Assembly (NCBI GenBank): GCA_031277615.1
Contig: JAITMC010000040.1
Span: forward strand, 62,001 to 126,000
From: Chryseobacterium sp.
GTDB taxonomy: Bacteria; Bacteroidota; Bacteroidia; Flavobacteriales; Weeksellaceae
Direction: 5' to 3'
Length of the DNA stretch: 64,000 bases
Part shown: one piece after another, positions 26,478-36,101 of the stretch
Layout: each line of letters begins with the position of its first letter
Position numbering within the stretch: position 1 is the first letter of the stretch
The notes under the pieces: generated by a model
What the model was told of the DNA's origin: nothing
Seen by the model: the letters and a program-made list of their open reading frames with translations, nothing else
The model's database searches: none
Position numbers and translations under genes: made by a program

Positions 26478-27947
26478 TTAAAGGTCCAGAGCCGGCTCAA
26501 GAATTTTCTCCATTCTTTTTTTCACCATATCTACAGATCCTGAATAGTTGTTCACCATCAGAGAGAATACCAGGGTTTTTCCGGAATTCGTCTTCAGATA
26601 TCCAGCCAGCGTTTTCACTTTGTTTAAAGTTCCTGTTTTAGCAAAAACCTGCCCGTTTCCTGTTCCCAGGAACATTCTTTTCAGTGTCCCGGACTGTCCG
26701 CCAATCGGCAGTGAACTCAGATACGTTTTGTAATATTTTTCGTCCATCAGGGAAGATAAGAACTTCACCTGAGAAATTGGCGTTACGTGATTGCTTCTTG
26801 AAAGTCCGCTGCCATCCATATAGGTAAGTCCCAGCATGTCAAATTCTGATTCTTTAAGATGACTGGTTACCACCATTCTTCCGGACTCCGATGTCTGATC
26901 TCCCAGTTTCTGGAAGCCAACGGTTTTCAGTAAGGCTTCAGCAAGGGAATTATCACTGCGTTGGTTGGTGTAATAAATAATGTCGGATAAAGTCGGAGAT
27001 TTGTAAACGGCCAGCATTTTTCTGTTTTCAGGGGTGGCGTCTGTCATTTTCGGACTTACTTTTCCTGTAACAGGAATTCCGCTTTTCACCAGGGTTGTTC
27101 TGAATGAATTGGCCAGGTAAGCCGGAGCATCGGGTAATTTGGTTGTTAAAGTTCCGTTTCCGTCATATTTCTCAGCATACACCATCTGGTTGGCATACGG
27201 AGAAACATAGAAGAACTTTTTCTCAGGAGAAAATCCTGCTTTTTTTACGATCAGCTTTTCATTGGCAGGGTTGATCTCCCGTGTAGTTCCTACAGGCAGA
27301 TAGTAATTATTGGTTTCAAGCCATACAACATTTTCCGGAAGCCTTGTAATATTGCCTTTGAAAAGCGCTGTCTGAATGATAATATCACCATTTACCTTTC
27401 TGATCCCTTCACGTGATAATCCACCTATGAAATCTGAAATAATATCCCTGTATGACCAGGCACCTGCTTTATTGGTTCCCAGAGAAGGGTCGCCGCTGCC
27501 TACCACATACAGATTTCCGTTCAGGGTTCCGTTTTCATCTACAGTTCCTGAATATTCCAGCTGCGTCATCCACCGGTAATTTTCGCCCAACAAACTCATG
27601 GCTGTTTCTGTCGTCAGAAGTTTTGTGGTAGAAGCCGGAACCAGAGGAGAACTTTCGTTGTACGAAGAAATGATCTTCTTCGTTTTAGGGTCGTACACCA
27701 CGAATCCCCAGTCTGCATTTTTCAGCACGGGATCCGCCATCATTGTGTTTACATTAATGTCTACAAGTTCTTTGGCCGACAAAACCGCCTTTTCTGCTAC
27801 CGATGAGATAGGAGAAGGAAGGTTCAGACTGTTTTTCTGACTGTCGTAAGCATGTGAGTAAAGAACGGTAGAAACGGTAGATTGAGCAAGGAAAAACCCA
27901 GAAGCCAATACCGCTGTACATGAAATATATTTTCTGAAATTTACCAT
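26478..27947 (-). CDS. dacB: D-alanyl-D-alanine carboxypeptidase/endopeptidase (PBP4 type)
   Basis: Periplasmic peptidoglycan hydrolase of 489 residues (peptidase S13). The N-terminal signal (MVNFRKYISCTAVLASGFFLAQS) is followed by SxxK at 106-109 (VPASTTKLL), SDN in QRSDNSLAEALL at about residue 331, and KTG in FAKTGTLNKV at about residue 435, spaced by the large insert typical of PBP4/DacB. It would trim or cut D-Ala-mDAP cross-links. It is monocistronic with a downstream terminator. The family assignment is firm. Confidence 0.93.
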   Translation of the reverse strand: MVNFRKYISCTAVLASGFFLAQSTVSTVLYSHAYDSQKNSLNLPSPISSVAEKAVLSAKELVDINVNTMMADPVLKNADWGFVVYDPKTKKIISSYNESSPLVPASTTKLLTTETAMSLLGENYRWMTQLEYSGTVDENGTLNGNLYVVGSGDPSLGTNKAGAWSYRDIISDFIGGLSREGIRKVNGDIIIQTALFKGNITRLPENVVWLETNNYYLPVGTTREINPANEKLIVKKAGFSPEKKFFYVSPYANQMVYAEKYDGNGTLTTKLPDAPAYLANSFRTTLVKSGIPVTGKVSPKMTDATPENRKMLAVYKSPTLSDIIYYTNQRSDNSLAEALLKTVGFQKLGDQTSESGRMVVTSHLKESEFDMLGLTYMDGSGLSRSNHVTPISQVKFLSSLMDEKYYKTYLSSLPIGGQSGTLKRMFLGTGNGQVFAKTGTLNKVKTLAGYLKTNSGKTLVFSLMVNNYSGSVDMVKKRMEKILEPALDL

Positions 27948-28107
27948 CTATCTTTTTTTTGTTCTATAGTTTGAGACCATAAAAAACGATAAGTTAAATC
28001 GTTCAATACAGAAACCAAACATTTAATCAACGACCAAAAGTAGAAATTATTGTCAGATAAAGGATCATGAGGCTATTATAAAAGAGTGTAAATTTTGTTA
28101 AAAATTG

Positions 28108-30555
28108 TTAAAAATCAACAAAAATATCTTTTTTAATGCTTTGATAAGCAGTGATTTCATCAAATTCTTTCAGACTTAACAAAACCATTGCTTTGAACTT
28201 TTCATAGTTCTTTCCGCGTGGAAGTTTAAGCATAATCTGGAACTGATATAAATTATTCAATCTTCCAATCTGCGCTTTTTCAGGTCCCAGCACACAATCT
28301 CCGGGAAGGTATTTTCTCAATACCGAACCTAAAAACTGGGAAGCCCGGTTGGCTTTATCTTCTCTCCGGTGTTTCAGTTCGATCATGATGAGTTTGGTGA
28401 ACGGCGGATAATGGAATTTCTGACGCTCGGTAAGAATGTATTTATAGATCTTTGCCGGATTATTCATTTTGATCAGCTGGAAAACAGAATGCTCAGGATT
28501 ATAGGTCTGAATTAAAATCCTTCCCTTTCCCGACACTCTTCCTGCTCTTCCCGAGACCTGTGTAATCAGCTGATAAGCCCTTTCTTCCGCCCTGAAATCC
28601 TGCACATAAAGCAACGAATCGGCCTTTGGAATGGCTACCAGCTCAATATGATCAAAATCAAGACCTTTGGAAATCATCTGTGTTCCCACCACAATATCCG
28701 TTTCCCTTTCTTCTATTTTCTCATAGAGCTTTTCATACGCGAATTTCTTACGCATGGAATCCACATCCATCCGGTCTACTTCATTTTCAGGGAACAGCTT
28801 GCAGACTTCTTCATGAATCTGCTCCACTCCCACTCCTCTTTCATTCAGGTTTTCAGAGTAACATTTAGGGCAGGTCTTCGGCTTTGAGGCTTTCTGCCCG
28901 CAATAATGACATTTCATTTCGTTGGCCGCCTTGTGATAGGTCATCACCACATCACAATTGGAACAGTAATTAACGTAGCCGCAGGTTTCACATTCCACTA
29001 CATTGGCATAGCCACGGCGGTTATGAAGGATAATAGCCTGATTTTTTTCAGCCAGCGTTCTTTTTATTTCATCTATTAAGTGTAAAGAAAAATTCCCGGA
29101 CACTTTTTTGGATTCCTGGGCTTCTTTAAAGTTAATCAGTTCATATTCCGGCAGCTTTACATTCCCAAATCTTTCATTCAGGAAGATGTATTTCATTTTT
29201 TCTTTCCGAGCAGCATAATAGCTTTCCACAGAGGGTGTCGCAGATCCCAGAATCACTCCTGCTCCATAGATATTTCCGAATACCAATGCTGCATCTTTGG
29301 CATTAAAATAAGGGGCAACTTCCCTCGGCCTGTACGCAGAATCATGTTCTTCATCTACAATAATAAGCCCCAGATTCTGAAATGGCAGGAACAGAGCATT
29401 CCGTGTCCCGATAAGGATTTTTATATCATTTTGCCTGATTCTGCGCCATACTTCCACACGTTCAAAATCGGTGAGTTTCTGGTGATAGAACCCGAGCAGC
29501 CTGCCGTATTTTTTTTCCAAACGCCGGGTAATCTGTTTGGTCAGAGAAATCTCAGGCAGCAGGAAAAGTACATTTTTACCTTCACTGATGCATTCTTCAA
29601 TTTTTTCAAGATAAATATGGGTTTTTCCTGAAGAGGTCACCCCATGAAGCAATACATTCCGACCTTCTTCAAATGCTTCATCAATTTCCGTTTTGGCTTC
29701 TTTCTGCTGTTCCGAAAGTTCTTCAAGTTCTTCAATTTCCCCTTCATAGCTTTCAATCCGGTCTTTCTGCATATAGTATTCTTCCACCAGACCTTTATCT
29801 GCAAGGGATTTAAAATGGGAGCTTCCGAAATATCCGTCTTCAAAAAGTTCTGCTTTTCTGATGGGTTTATCCGGATGTTCCGTCTGTTTTTCAAGAATAG
29901 CAAGGAAAAGATCCTTCTGTTTGGCAGCCCTGTTTAGTCTGACCAGAATATCCGTAAGGTTCTGATTGCTCAAAACCTCATCATTTATTTTAACATAAGC
30001 GACTTCCTTTGCTTTATATTTTTCAGCTACTTTTTCATCAATTTCGATATACTGAAGATCAATCAGTGAGTTGATCGTTCTGATGATTTCTTTTTTAGGA
30101 ATAAAGGCCTCAATATCTGTAAGGTTAATAAGTTGGCGGACTTCCAGTGCCTGGATAAGATACATTTCATTCACGTCCAGGTTCTCAAAATCAACGGTTA
30201 CATTAGGTTTCAGCTTTAAATAGGTTTCGCTTTCCAGTTTCAACGAGGAAGGAAATGCAAATCTGTAGATTTCACCCAAACCGCAGAGGTAATATTCCGA
30301 AAGCCAGTTCCAGAAACTGATCTGTTCTTCCGGTAAAATCGGATTTTCATCAAGAATGCTGATGACTTCTTTGGCTACAAAGCTTTCCGGTGCGTTGTCA
30401 TGGAGTTCAAAAACAATTCCCGTATAGATTTTTTTCCCTCCGAACGGTACCAGTACACGCATTCCGGTCTGTATATCAGACATGAGTTCTTCCGGAACTT
30501 TATAGGTAAAAGATCCTTTTAAATTAAGCGGTAAAACAATCTGGGCGTACTGCAA
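28108..30555 (-). CDS. priA: primosomal protein N' (replication restart helicase PriA)
   Basis: Superfamily 2 DNA helicase of 815 residues that recognises stalled forks and reloads the replisome. The N-terminal 3'-DNA-binding domain begins MQYAQIVLPLNLKGSFTYKVPEEL. Walker A is in LLHGVTSSGKTHIYL (about 300), the DEEH box in IIVDEEHDSAYRP and motif III in GSATPSVESYY. A zinc-binding cysteine cluster follows (CETCGYVNYCSNCD, CHYCG, CPKCYSENL), then motif V/VI (GTQMISKGLDFD, QVSGRAGR). All hallmarks are intact and the length is standard. The repeat array starts about 180 bp upstream of its start codon. Confidence 0.96.
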   Translation of the reverse strand: MQYAQIVLPLNLKGSFTYKVPEELMSDIQTGMRVLVPFGGKKIYTGIVFELHDNAPESFVAKEVISILDENPILPEEQISFWNWLSEYYLCGLGEIYRFAFPSSLKLESETYLKLKPNVTVDFENLDVNEMYLIQALEVRQLINLTDIEAFIPKKEIIRTINSLIDLQYIEIDEKVAEKYKAKEVAYVKINDEVLSNQNLTDILVRLNRAAKQKDLFLAILEKQTEHPDKPIRKAELFEDGYFGSSHFKSLADKGLVEEYYMQKDRIESYEGEIEELEELSEQQKEAKTEIDEAFEEGRNVLLHGVTSSGKTHIYLEKIEECISEGKNVLFLLPEISLTKQITRRLEKKYGRLLGFYHQKLTDFERVEVWRRIRQNDIKILIGTRNALFLPFQNLGLIIVDEEHDSAYRPREVAPYFNAKDAALVFGNIYGAGVILGSATPSVESYYAARKEKMKYIFLNERFGNVKLPEYELINFKEAQESKKVSGNFSLHLIDEIKRTLAEKNQAIILHNRRGYANVVECETCGYVNYCSNCDVVMTYHKAANEMKCHYCGQKASKPKTCPKCYSENLNERGVGVEQIHEEVCKLFPENEVDRMDVDSMRKKFAYEKLYEKIEERETDIVVGTQMISKGLDFDHIELVAIPKADSLLYVQDFRAEERAYQLITQVSGRAGRVSGKGRILIQTYNPEHSVFQLIKMNNPAKIYKYILTERQKFHYPPFTKLIMIELKHRREDKANRASQFLGSVLRKYLPGDCVLGPEKAQIGRLNNLYQFQIMLKLPRGKNYEKFKAMVLLSLKEFDEITAYQSIKKDIFVDF

Positions 30556-30734
30556 GGGAAAATTTTAAAGTGTAAAATTAGATTTTTCTTCAGAGAACTG
30601 CAATTTTTATTGACGTTGAAAGCTGATGTTTTTTAAGTTTACACGTAAGGTTAAGCTTTATTTCATTTCAGTTAACGGTTGATAATTCTGTTTTTACTTT
30701 TTTAAATTCATGAGTATTTTGCTTCTAAAAAAAT

Positions 30735-31837
30735 TAACGTAAAGCTTGAATATCAGGACGCTTTATTTCAGGGGCGAAGGAACGTGATTTCGTCACTGAT
30801 GAAGCTAGATGCCTATCGCTTCTTCGAAGCAGCGGCGTTGATTCTTTGCTTTGCTCCCTAAAATCAACAGTACGTTTCATAAGGCTTTAGATGATAAAAA
30901 AATAACGCAAAGCTTAGTATTATGATGTTTATTCAAGGAGGCAAAGCAACGTGACTTCGTCACTGATGAAGCTTTATGTTTATCCTTCCGATTCTTCGAA
31001 GCAGCGGCGTTGATTCTTTGCTTTGCTCTCTAAAATCAGCAGTACGTTTCATAAGGCTTTAGATGATAAAAAAATAACGCAAAGCTTAGTATTATGATGT
31101 TTATTCCAGGGGGCGAAGGAACGTGACTTCGTCACTGATGAAGCTTTATGTTTATCCTTTCACTTCTTCGAGGCTATCTTAAAAGTCAGACATACCTCTT
31201 GAGAATTGAATATATCTTCTGTATAGGGGTACGAACAAAATTAACAAAATTAGAGGCTGCCCAAACTTTTTGGACAGCCTCTTTACTTTGCTCCCTAAAA
31301 TCAACAGTACGCTCCATAAGACTTTAGGAGATAAAAAATTAACGCAAAGGCTTAATATTATGATGTTTGTTCCAGGGGGCAAAGCAACGTGACTTCGTCA
31401 CTGATGAAGCTTTATGTTTATCCTTTCGCTTCTTCGAAGCAGCGGAGTTGATTCTTTGCTTTGCTCTCTAAAATCAACAGTACGTTTCATAAGACTTTAG
31501 ATGATAAAAAATTAACGCAAAGCTTGAATATTATGATGTTTATTTCAGGGAGCAAAGGAACGTGACTTCGTCACTTATGAAGCTAGATGTCTATCGCTTC
31601 TTCGAAGCAGCGGAGTTGATTCTTTACTTTACTCTCTAAAATCAACAGTACGTTTCATAAGGCTTTAGATGATAAAAAATTAACGCAAAGCCTGAATATT
31701 ATGATGTTTATTTCAGGGAGCGAAGTAACGTGACTTCGTCACTGATCAAGCTAGATGCCTATCGCTTTTTCGAAGCAGCGGAGTTGATTCTTTGCTTTGC
31801 TCTCTAAAATCAACAGTACGTTCCATAAGGCTTTGCG
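30735..31837. repeat. array of six about 170-bp units of a CGCAAAG-bounded repeat family
   Basis: Units begin with TAACG(C/T)AAAG at 30735, 30903, 31075, 31340, 31513 and 31681, giving periods of 168, 172, 265, 173 and 168 bp. Each unit contains GTGACTTCGTCAC (a hairpin), GATGAAGCT, CTTCTTCGAAGCAGCGG(C/A)GTTGATT, and then a stem between GTTGATT and AATCAAC around CTTTGCTTTGCTC. The last unit keeps perfect terminal inverted repeats, CGCAAAGCCT (31684-31693) and AGGCTTTGCG (31828-31837). The third unit is lengthened by an insertion (31170-31281). No open frame runs consistently through the units. Confidence 0.9.
31170..31281. mobile_element. 112-bp IS-like remnant inside repeat unit 3
   Basis: Begins GAGGCTATCTTAAAAGT and ends in a hairpin GAGGCTGCCCAAA-CTTT-TTGGACAGCCTC (31253-31281), so the two outer ends are inverted copies (GAGGCT-TC--AAAAGT shared). 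Such GAGGCTGTC...GACAGCCTC ends are typical of Bacteroidota insertion sequences. No transposase remains. It replaces about 19 bp of the host unit (from GAAGCAGCGG to GATTC), and no clear target duplication is visible. Confidence 0.6.
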
Positions 31838-31897
31838 ATTTCAAAAAGATAACTTGAGTATTCTTACAATGTAAAACAATTCATTCTCTTATTATCA

Positions 31898-32806
31898 TCA
31901 GAAAAGCAGCTCTGTGATCTGATACCAGAATGCTGAAGTGAAAAAGCCCACCATGATGCTGAAACCGATGATAAGGTTGGTGAGTTTTGTATTCAGCCTG
32001 AACTGTTCTGCAATGATACTGGAGGTGATAAGCGTTGGCATGGCGGCCTCAAATATGGTAATTTTAGCCACATCTCCTTTTACGCCTGAAAGAAGGGCAA
32101 GTCCCAGAACGATGGCCGGAGCCAGAATCAGTTTGTAGAGCATAGACGCCAACATCTGAGGAATCAGCTTCTTCCAGCCATTGAATTTCAGCTGTAATCC
32201 TACGGAAAATAAGGCCAGAGGACTTACGGTGGCAGCCAGCTTATCAAAAAAAGGTTCTGCCAAAGTGAAATCGATGAACTGTGATAATACCAAAGCCGCA
32301 ATACACCCTATAAGCGGCGGAAAGGTTATGAGCCTTTTAAAAATAAAGGCTGCGCTTACTTTTCCTGACCTGCTTCCGCCTTTCACTGCGGCAATAATCC
32401 CCAGGGTGGAAAGGGCAAAAAACATGGTCTGATCACAAATAATGGCAATACTCAAAAGACCTTCACCATAAAAAGCACTGATTAAAGGAAATCCTATGAA
32501 TGAAGTATTACTGTAGCCGCTTGCCAGTTCAAGGGTGCTTCTGGAACGCCTTGAATATCCTTTGCTTTTGCTGTAAAACATCATGAAGAAAAAACAGAAA
32601 ACGGAGATCAGGAAAGTTGCTGCGATAGGAAACAGCATTTCTGTAGTCCATTTTACTTTTGGCAGATATTTAAAGGAAACTGCCGGCAGAGCAAGATAAA
32701 GAATCCAGGTATTAATGCCTTTATGGGCATCGGGGTGGATAGATTTTGTTGCTTTGAATATCATTCCTGCAATAATGCACACTGCAATCAGAACAAAATT
32801 TACCAT
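31898..32806 (-). CDS. AEC (auxin efflux carrier) family transporter
   Basis: Inner-membrane transporter of 302 residues with about ten hydrophobic segments in two repeats. It begins MVNFVLIAVCIIAGMIFKATK. It contains INTWILYLALPAVSFKYLP and later AIVLGLALLSG...IFEAAMPTLITSSIIAEQF, where the A-x-P motif in the second-half crossover is characteristic of AEC proteins. Family members move organic acids or amino-acid-like anions, and the substrate is unknown. It is a single gene on the minus strand, transcribed toward the repeat array. Confidence 0.88.
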   Translation of the reverse strand: MVNFVLIAVCIIAGMIFKATKSIHPDAHKGINTWILYLALPAVSFKYLPKVKWTTEMLFPIAATFLISVFCFFFMMFYSKSKGYSRRSRSTLELASGYSNTSFIGFPLISAFYGEGLLSIAIICDQTMFFALSTLGIIAAVKGGSRSGKVSAAFIFKRLITFPPLIGCIAALVLSQFIDFTLAEPFFDKLAATVSPLALFSVGLQLKFNGWKKLIPQMLASMLYKLILAPAIVLGLALLSGVKGDVAKITIFEAAMPTLITSSIIAEQFRLNTKLTNLIIGFSIMVGFFTSAFWYQITELLF

Positions 32807-32942
32807 AACATTAAGAAATATGGGGCAAAGTTACGGCTGATTTTTCAGTTGAAGGAGTAAAATTTATATTTTTTCAGGTAGGATTCCGGTTAGATAAAAC
32901 GTGAAAGGTTATTATTTTGTTTTGCAACCGGCAGATAAAGTT

Positions 32943-33242
32943 CTATTCCTCTATGCGTTTTTTAAGATCCGTTTCAGCTCCGAGAATTCTGATAATTTCG
33001 ATTTCTTTTATATCTGTAATTTTATAAAAAATAATATGTTTATTGGAAACAAAACCCAAAATATCAGGGCCAATTTCACTATATACTTTTCCAATTCTTG
33101 GGTTTTCTGCAAGCATTTCGCAATAGTATATCAGTTCCCCGTAATATTTATCAGCCTGTGATTCGGACCAAAATTCGTAGGTATATTCATAAATTCCGGA
33201 AAGATCTTCAATTGCTTTATAAGTTAGAAAAAATTTAGCCAC
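32943..33242 (-). CDS. parE: type II toxin, RelE/ParE family
   Basis: A 99-residue toxin of the ParE/RelE fold: FFLTYKAIEDLSGIYEYTYEFWSESQADKYYGELI, then ENPRIGKVYSEIGPDILGFVSNKHIIFYKI, and EIEIIRILGAETDLKKRI. It starts with GTG at 33242, which overlaps the antitoxin stop codon by one base (TAGTG), so translation is probably coupled. ParE members poison gyrase and RelE members cut mRNA; this sequence looks ParE-like, but the target is not shown. The pair has its own operator-like repeat upstream. Confidence 0.9.
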   Translation of the reverse strand: MAKFFLTYKAIEDLSGIYEYTYEFWSESQADKYYGELIYYCEMLAENPRIGKVYSEIGPDILGFVSNKHIIFYKITDIKEIEIIRILGAETDLKKRIEE

Positions 33243-33487
33243 TATTTTTTCATTTTGGCTTTCAATGATTGCAGATGTTTACCGGGATTAAAGTCATGAG
33301 CAATGCCACTTTCTATTCCTTCCTGAACTGCTTTTTTTAAAAACTGAATTTTATTTTCTTCTTCTTCAAGCAGCCGTAACCCTGCACGGATAACTTCACT
33401 GGCATTTTTATATCTTCCTTCAGAAATTTTATGATCAACAAAATCTTCAAAATAGTCTCCCAAAGAAACCGAGGTATTTCGTCCCAT
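33242..33487 (-). CDS. parD: type II antitoxin, ParD/CopG family
   Basis: An 81-residue antitoxin. The N-terminal ribbon-helix-helix (MGRNTSVSLGDYFEDFVDHKISEGRYKNASEVIRAGLRLLEEEE) is the ParD signature, followed by a flexible C-terminal arm (GIESGIAHDFNPGKHLQSLKAKMKK) that would wrap the toxin. ATG 33487 is preferred over the in-frame TTG six bases earlier. It precedes and overlaps the toxin gene. It would repress its own promoter through the inverted repeat at 33519-33537. Confidence 0.92.
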   Translation of the reverse strand: MGRNTSVSLGDYFEDFVDHKISEGRYKNASEVIRAGLRLLEEEENKIQFLKKAVQEGIESGIAHDFNPGKHLQSLKAKMKK

Positions 33488-33514
33488 TTTCAAAACGTTT
33501 TACAATTAGCTTAT

Positions 33515-33545
33515 CAAAGTTACCAATTTTTGGTAACCAAATCAA
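33515..33545 (-). promoter_or_regulatory. parDE promoter with operator palindrome
   Basis: A perfect inverted repeat GTTACCAA-TTT-TTGGTAAC at 33519-33537 overlaps a minus-strand -7 box TAACTTTG (33522-33515). A -33 TTG at 33545-33543 lies 20 bp away. The placement is ideal for autorepression by the ParD-ParE complex. Confidence 0.75.
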
Positions 33546-33596
33546 CTTTTCTATTAAAAATTATATTGTGTAAATTGGCTTTATTTAATTCTCTGT

Positions 33597-36101
33597 TTAA
33601 TCTCTCATGGCATCCCAAAGACTCATCACCTCAACGGTATTCAGGGGTTTTGAAAGGGTAATTTTTTTTGAGGTATGAGGCAGCATATCAAAGAAATTAT
33701 CACTGAAATGGGTGTCTCCTATCAGGTAAACATCTTTGGCCAGAACATCGGTAGAAATTTCAATTTCAGTAGGAGAGATCTGTTTAATCTGCAGATTCGG
33801 TTTTGTAAGCTTCATTTCATTGGGTTTTGAAAAGAAATGAATATTCTGTGCGAGCACTGTTCCATTTTCACTTTTTAAAGTCAGCAGTAAAAGGGTTTTA
33901 TTTTTATCTGCTTCGGAAATCAGGTTTTTCATTTCAACCGGATCGAATCTGATAATGCTTTCCAATGTTTTTTCATCCGAAACTGCGTTGATCCGTTTTA
34001 AGGTTTTACCGTCAAAATTCATAACATGAATCTCAACATCAACCTTACCTGATTTTTCCCAACCGTCATTAACAGCATAAAAATTCAGGATTCCCTCTTT
34101 TTCTTCTGCCAGGATCACCTGCTGCTCAAAACTTCGTTTCATCTGGTAATGCAAGGCTTTCCAGTTTCCCCAATAATCTATGGACGACCACGAAACGACA
34201 GGCCAGCAATCGTTCAGCTGCCAGTACAAAGTTCCCATATTATAAGGTTTTGCCCGGCGGTGGGCTTCTACCGCAATCTTCATTCCACGGGCCTGCAGCA
34301 GCTGGGAAATGTAGTTGTATTTCACGAAATCTTCGGACACTTTATAGTCTCTTTTCATGTATGTGCTGATGATCTCCCAGCCTCTGGAATGTTTTTCATG
34401 GGCTTTAACGACCGGATTCTTCAGATTGAGATCGGGAGTTCCTGAAAACATTGTTTTAACGGTTTCCAAAGAAGGCATTCCCTGAAAACCATATTCAGAC
34501 ATGAAGCGTCCTACTTTATCATTATATATTTCAAAAGGCTGTTCGCCCCACCAGACTCCCCAGTAATGCGAATCTCCTTCGGTAAGGCTTTCCTTATGCC
34601 CCCATCCTACTGACGGAGAGCTCGGCCAATATATATTCTTATCAGGCGTAAGGTTTTCTTTCAGAGTATTGGGAATCACTTCATGGAAAAGCTTCCTGTA
34701 ATCTTTCCATACCTGCAGGGAATCATTTTTGGAGTATTTGAACTGTTTCTGATAGCCCCAGTTGACAATCGCCTCATCAATTTCATTATTTCCACACCAT
34801 AAAGCCACCGAAGGATAATTCTGCAGTCTGCGGACCTGGTCTTTCACTTCTTCTTTTACGTTGTTCAGGAAATGATCATCAGCCGGATAGAAGCTTCCTG
34901 CAAACATAAAATCCTGCCACACCAGAATTCCGTTTTCATCACAGGCTTTGTAAAATTCATCATCTTCATAGATTCCCCCGCCCCAGATACGAATCATATT
35001 CATATTGGCTTCTTTGGCATCTTTGATGAGCCTGTGGTATTTTTCTGTGGTCATTCTCGGCGAAAAGCTGTCTCCCGGAATCCAGTTTGTTCCTTTTGCA
35101 TACAGGGGTTTTCCATTGACTTTAAAATAGAAAGATTTCCCTTTTTCATCTTTTTCCTGAACGAGTTCTACGGTCCGAAGGCCATATCTTACATCAATAT
35201 CTTTTACGGCCCAGCTTCCTTTTGAGGTATAGAGCGTAATCTTCGTACTCATTATATTCGGCTTGCCCCATCCGTTGGGCTGCCACAGTTTGGGATTTTT
35301 AATGGTATAGGGAACTGCAATGGTGTTCAGTCCTTTTTTAAGGTTGAAACGGTAGGTTCCTCTGTTGATGTTGAATCCCACATAATAAGCCCCTTCTTCT
35401 TCAGCAAAGATTTCCATATTAAAAGAAATTTCGGCCAGTGATTCCGTTACGCGGTGCTGCTGTACCTGAATGGCATTAACTTTTGCCCTGTTCCAGAATT
35501 CCAGTTTGACGTCCTTCCAGATTCCGGCTGTTACCAGTCTCGGGCCCCAGTCCCATCCAAACTGATACTGTGCTTTTCTTACAAAACTTCTCGGCGACTC
35601 GGGCAGGGTGAACGGAACTTTCTCAGCAAGCTTTTTTCCTTCTCTAACCGCAGAATTGAATTGAATTCTCAGTTCATTATCTCCTTCTTTTAAAAATTCC
35701 TTTACCGGGATTTCCCATTTTCTGAACATATTATCTGTTTTTTTCAGAAGCCTGCCATTCAGATAGATTTCCGAAAAGGTATCCAGCCCGTTGAAAACAA
35801 GATCGATATGCTGATTTCCCAGTTCTTTCTGAGAAATTCTGAACCGGGTATGATATTCCCAGTCTTCATTTTCTATCCATTGTACTTTTTTTTCGTTTTC
35901 ATCTTTGAAAGGATCAGGAATCACCTTATTATCCAGCAGATCAAGATGAACAGTCCCCGGAACTTTTGCCGTAAGCCAGTTCTTGTCTTTTACATTTCTG
36001 AACTGCCATTTTTCGGAAGACAGATTGCGCTCTGAGAACTGCCCCGAAACGGTATGCTGAATGAAGAGAAGGATAAAAAGAAAAAAAGTAGTTTTATTCA
36101 T
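33597..36101 (-). CDS. beta-mannosidase, glycoside hydrolase family 2
   Basis: Secreted or periplasmic exo-enzyme of 834 residues that removes beta-linked mannose, as in the N-glycan core. The signal peptide is MNKTTFFLFILLFIQHTVSGQ. The GH2 sugar-binding jelly roll (WEYHTRFRIS, DLVFNGLDTFSEIYLNGRLL) is followed by an Ig-like domain and the barrel: YAKGTNWIPGDSFSPR, RIWGGGIYEDDEFY, the acid/base Glu440 in WCGNNE and the nucleophile Glu536 in MSEYGFQ. The start overlaps the stop of the GxxExxY gene (ATGAATAA). The neighbours glycosylasparaginase and hexosaminidase support a glycoprotein-glycan role. Confidence 0.92.
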   Translation of the reverse strand: MNKTTFFLFILLFIQHTVSGQFSERNLSSEKWQFRNVKDKNWLTAKVPGTVHLDLLDNKVIPDPFKDENEKKVQWIENEDWEYHTRFRISQKELGNQHIDLVFNGLDTFSEIYLNGRLLKKTDNMFRKWEIPVKEFLKEGDNELRIQFNSAVREGKKLAEKVPFTLPESPRSFVRKAQYQFGWDWGPRLVTAGIWKDVKLEFWNRAKVNAIQVQQHRVTESLAEISFNMEIFAEEEGAYYVGFNINRGTYRFNLKKGLNTIAVPYTIKNPKLWQPNGWGKPNIMSTKITLYTSKGSWAVKDIDVRYGLRTVELVQEKDEKGKSFYFKVNGKPLYAKGTNWIPGDSFSPRMTTEKYHRLIKDAKEANMNMIRIWGGGIYEDDEFYKACDENGILVWQDFMFAGSFYPADDHFLNNVKEEVKDQVRRLQNYPSVALWCGNNEIDEAIVNWGYQKQFKYSKNDSLQVWKDYRKLFHEVIPNTLKENLTPDKNIYWPSSPSVGWGHKESLTEGDSHYWGVWWGEQPFEIYNDKVGRFMSEYGFQGMPSLETVKTMFSGTPDLNLKNPVVKAHEKHSRGWEIISTYMKRDYKVSEDFVKYNYISQLLQARGMKIAVEAHRRAKPYNMGTLYWQLNDCWPVVSWSSIDYWGNWKALHYQMKRSFEQQVILAEEKEGILNFYAVNDGWEKSGKVDVEIHVMNFDGKTLKRINAVSDEKTLESIIRFDPVEMKNLISEADKNKTLLLLTLKSENGTVLAQNIHFFSKPNEMKLTKPNLQIKQISPTEIEISTDVLAKDVYLIGDTHFSDNFFDMLPHTSKKITLSKPLNTVEVMSLWDAMRD

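Noticed and set aside
31179..31382. Minus-strand 67-codon frame across the IS remnant
   Set aside because: It crosses the remnant boundary and the adjacent repeat, so its product is a chimera of two non-coding elements and not a transposase fragment.
30735..31837. CRISPR array
   Set aside because: The units are about 170 bp and conserved throughout, with no short repeat-spacer alternation and no cas genes.
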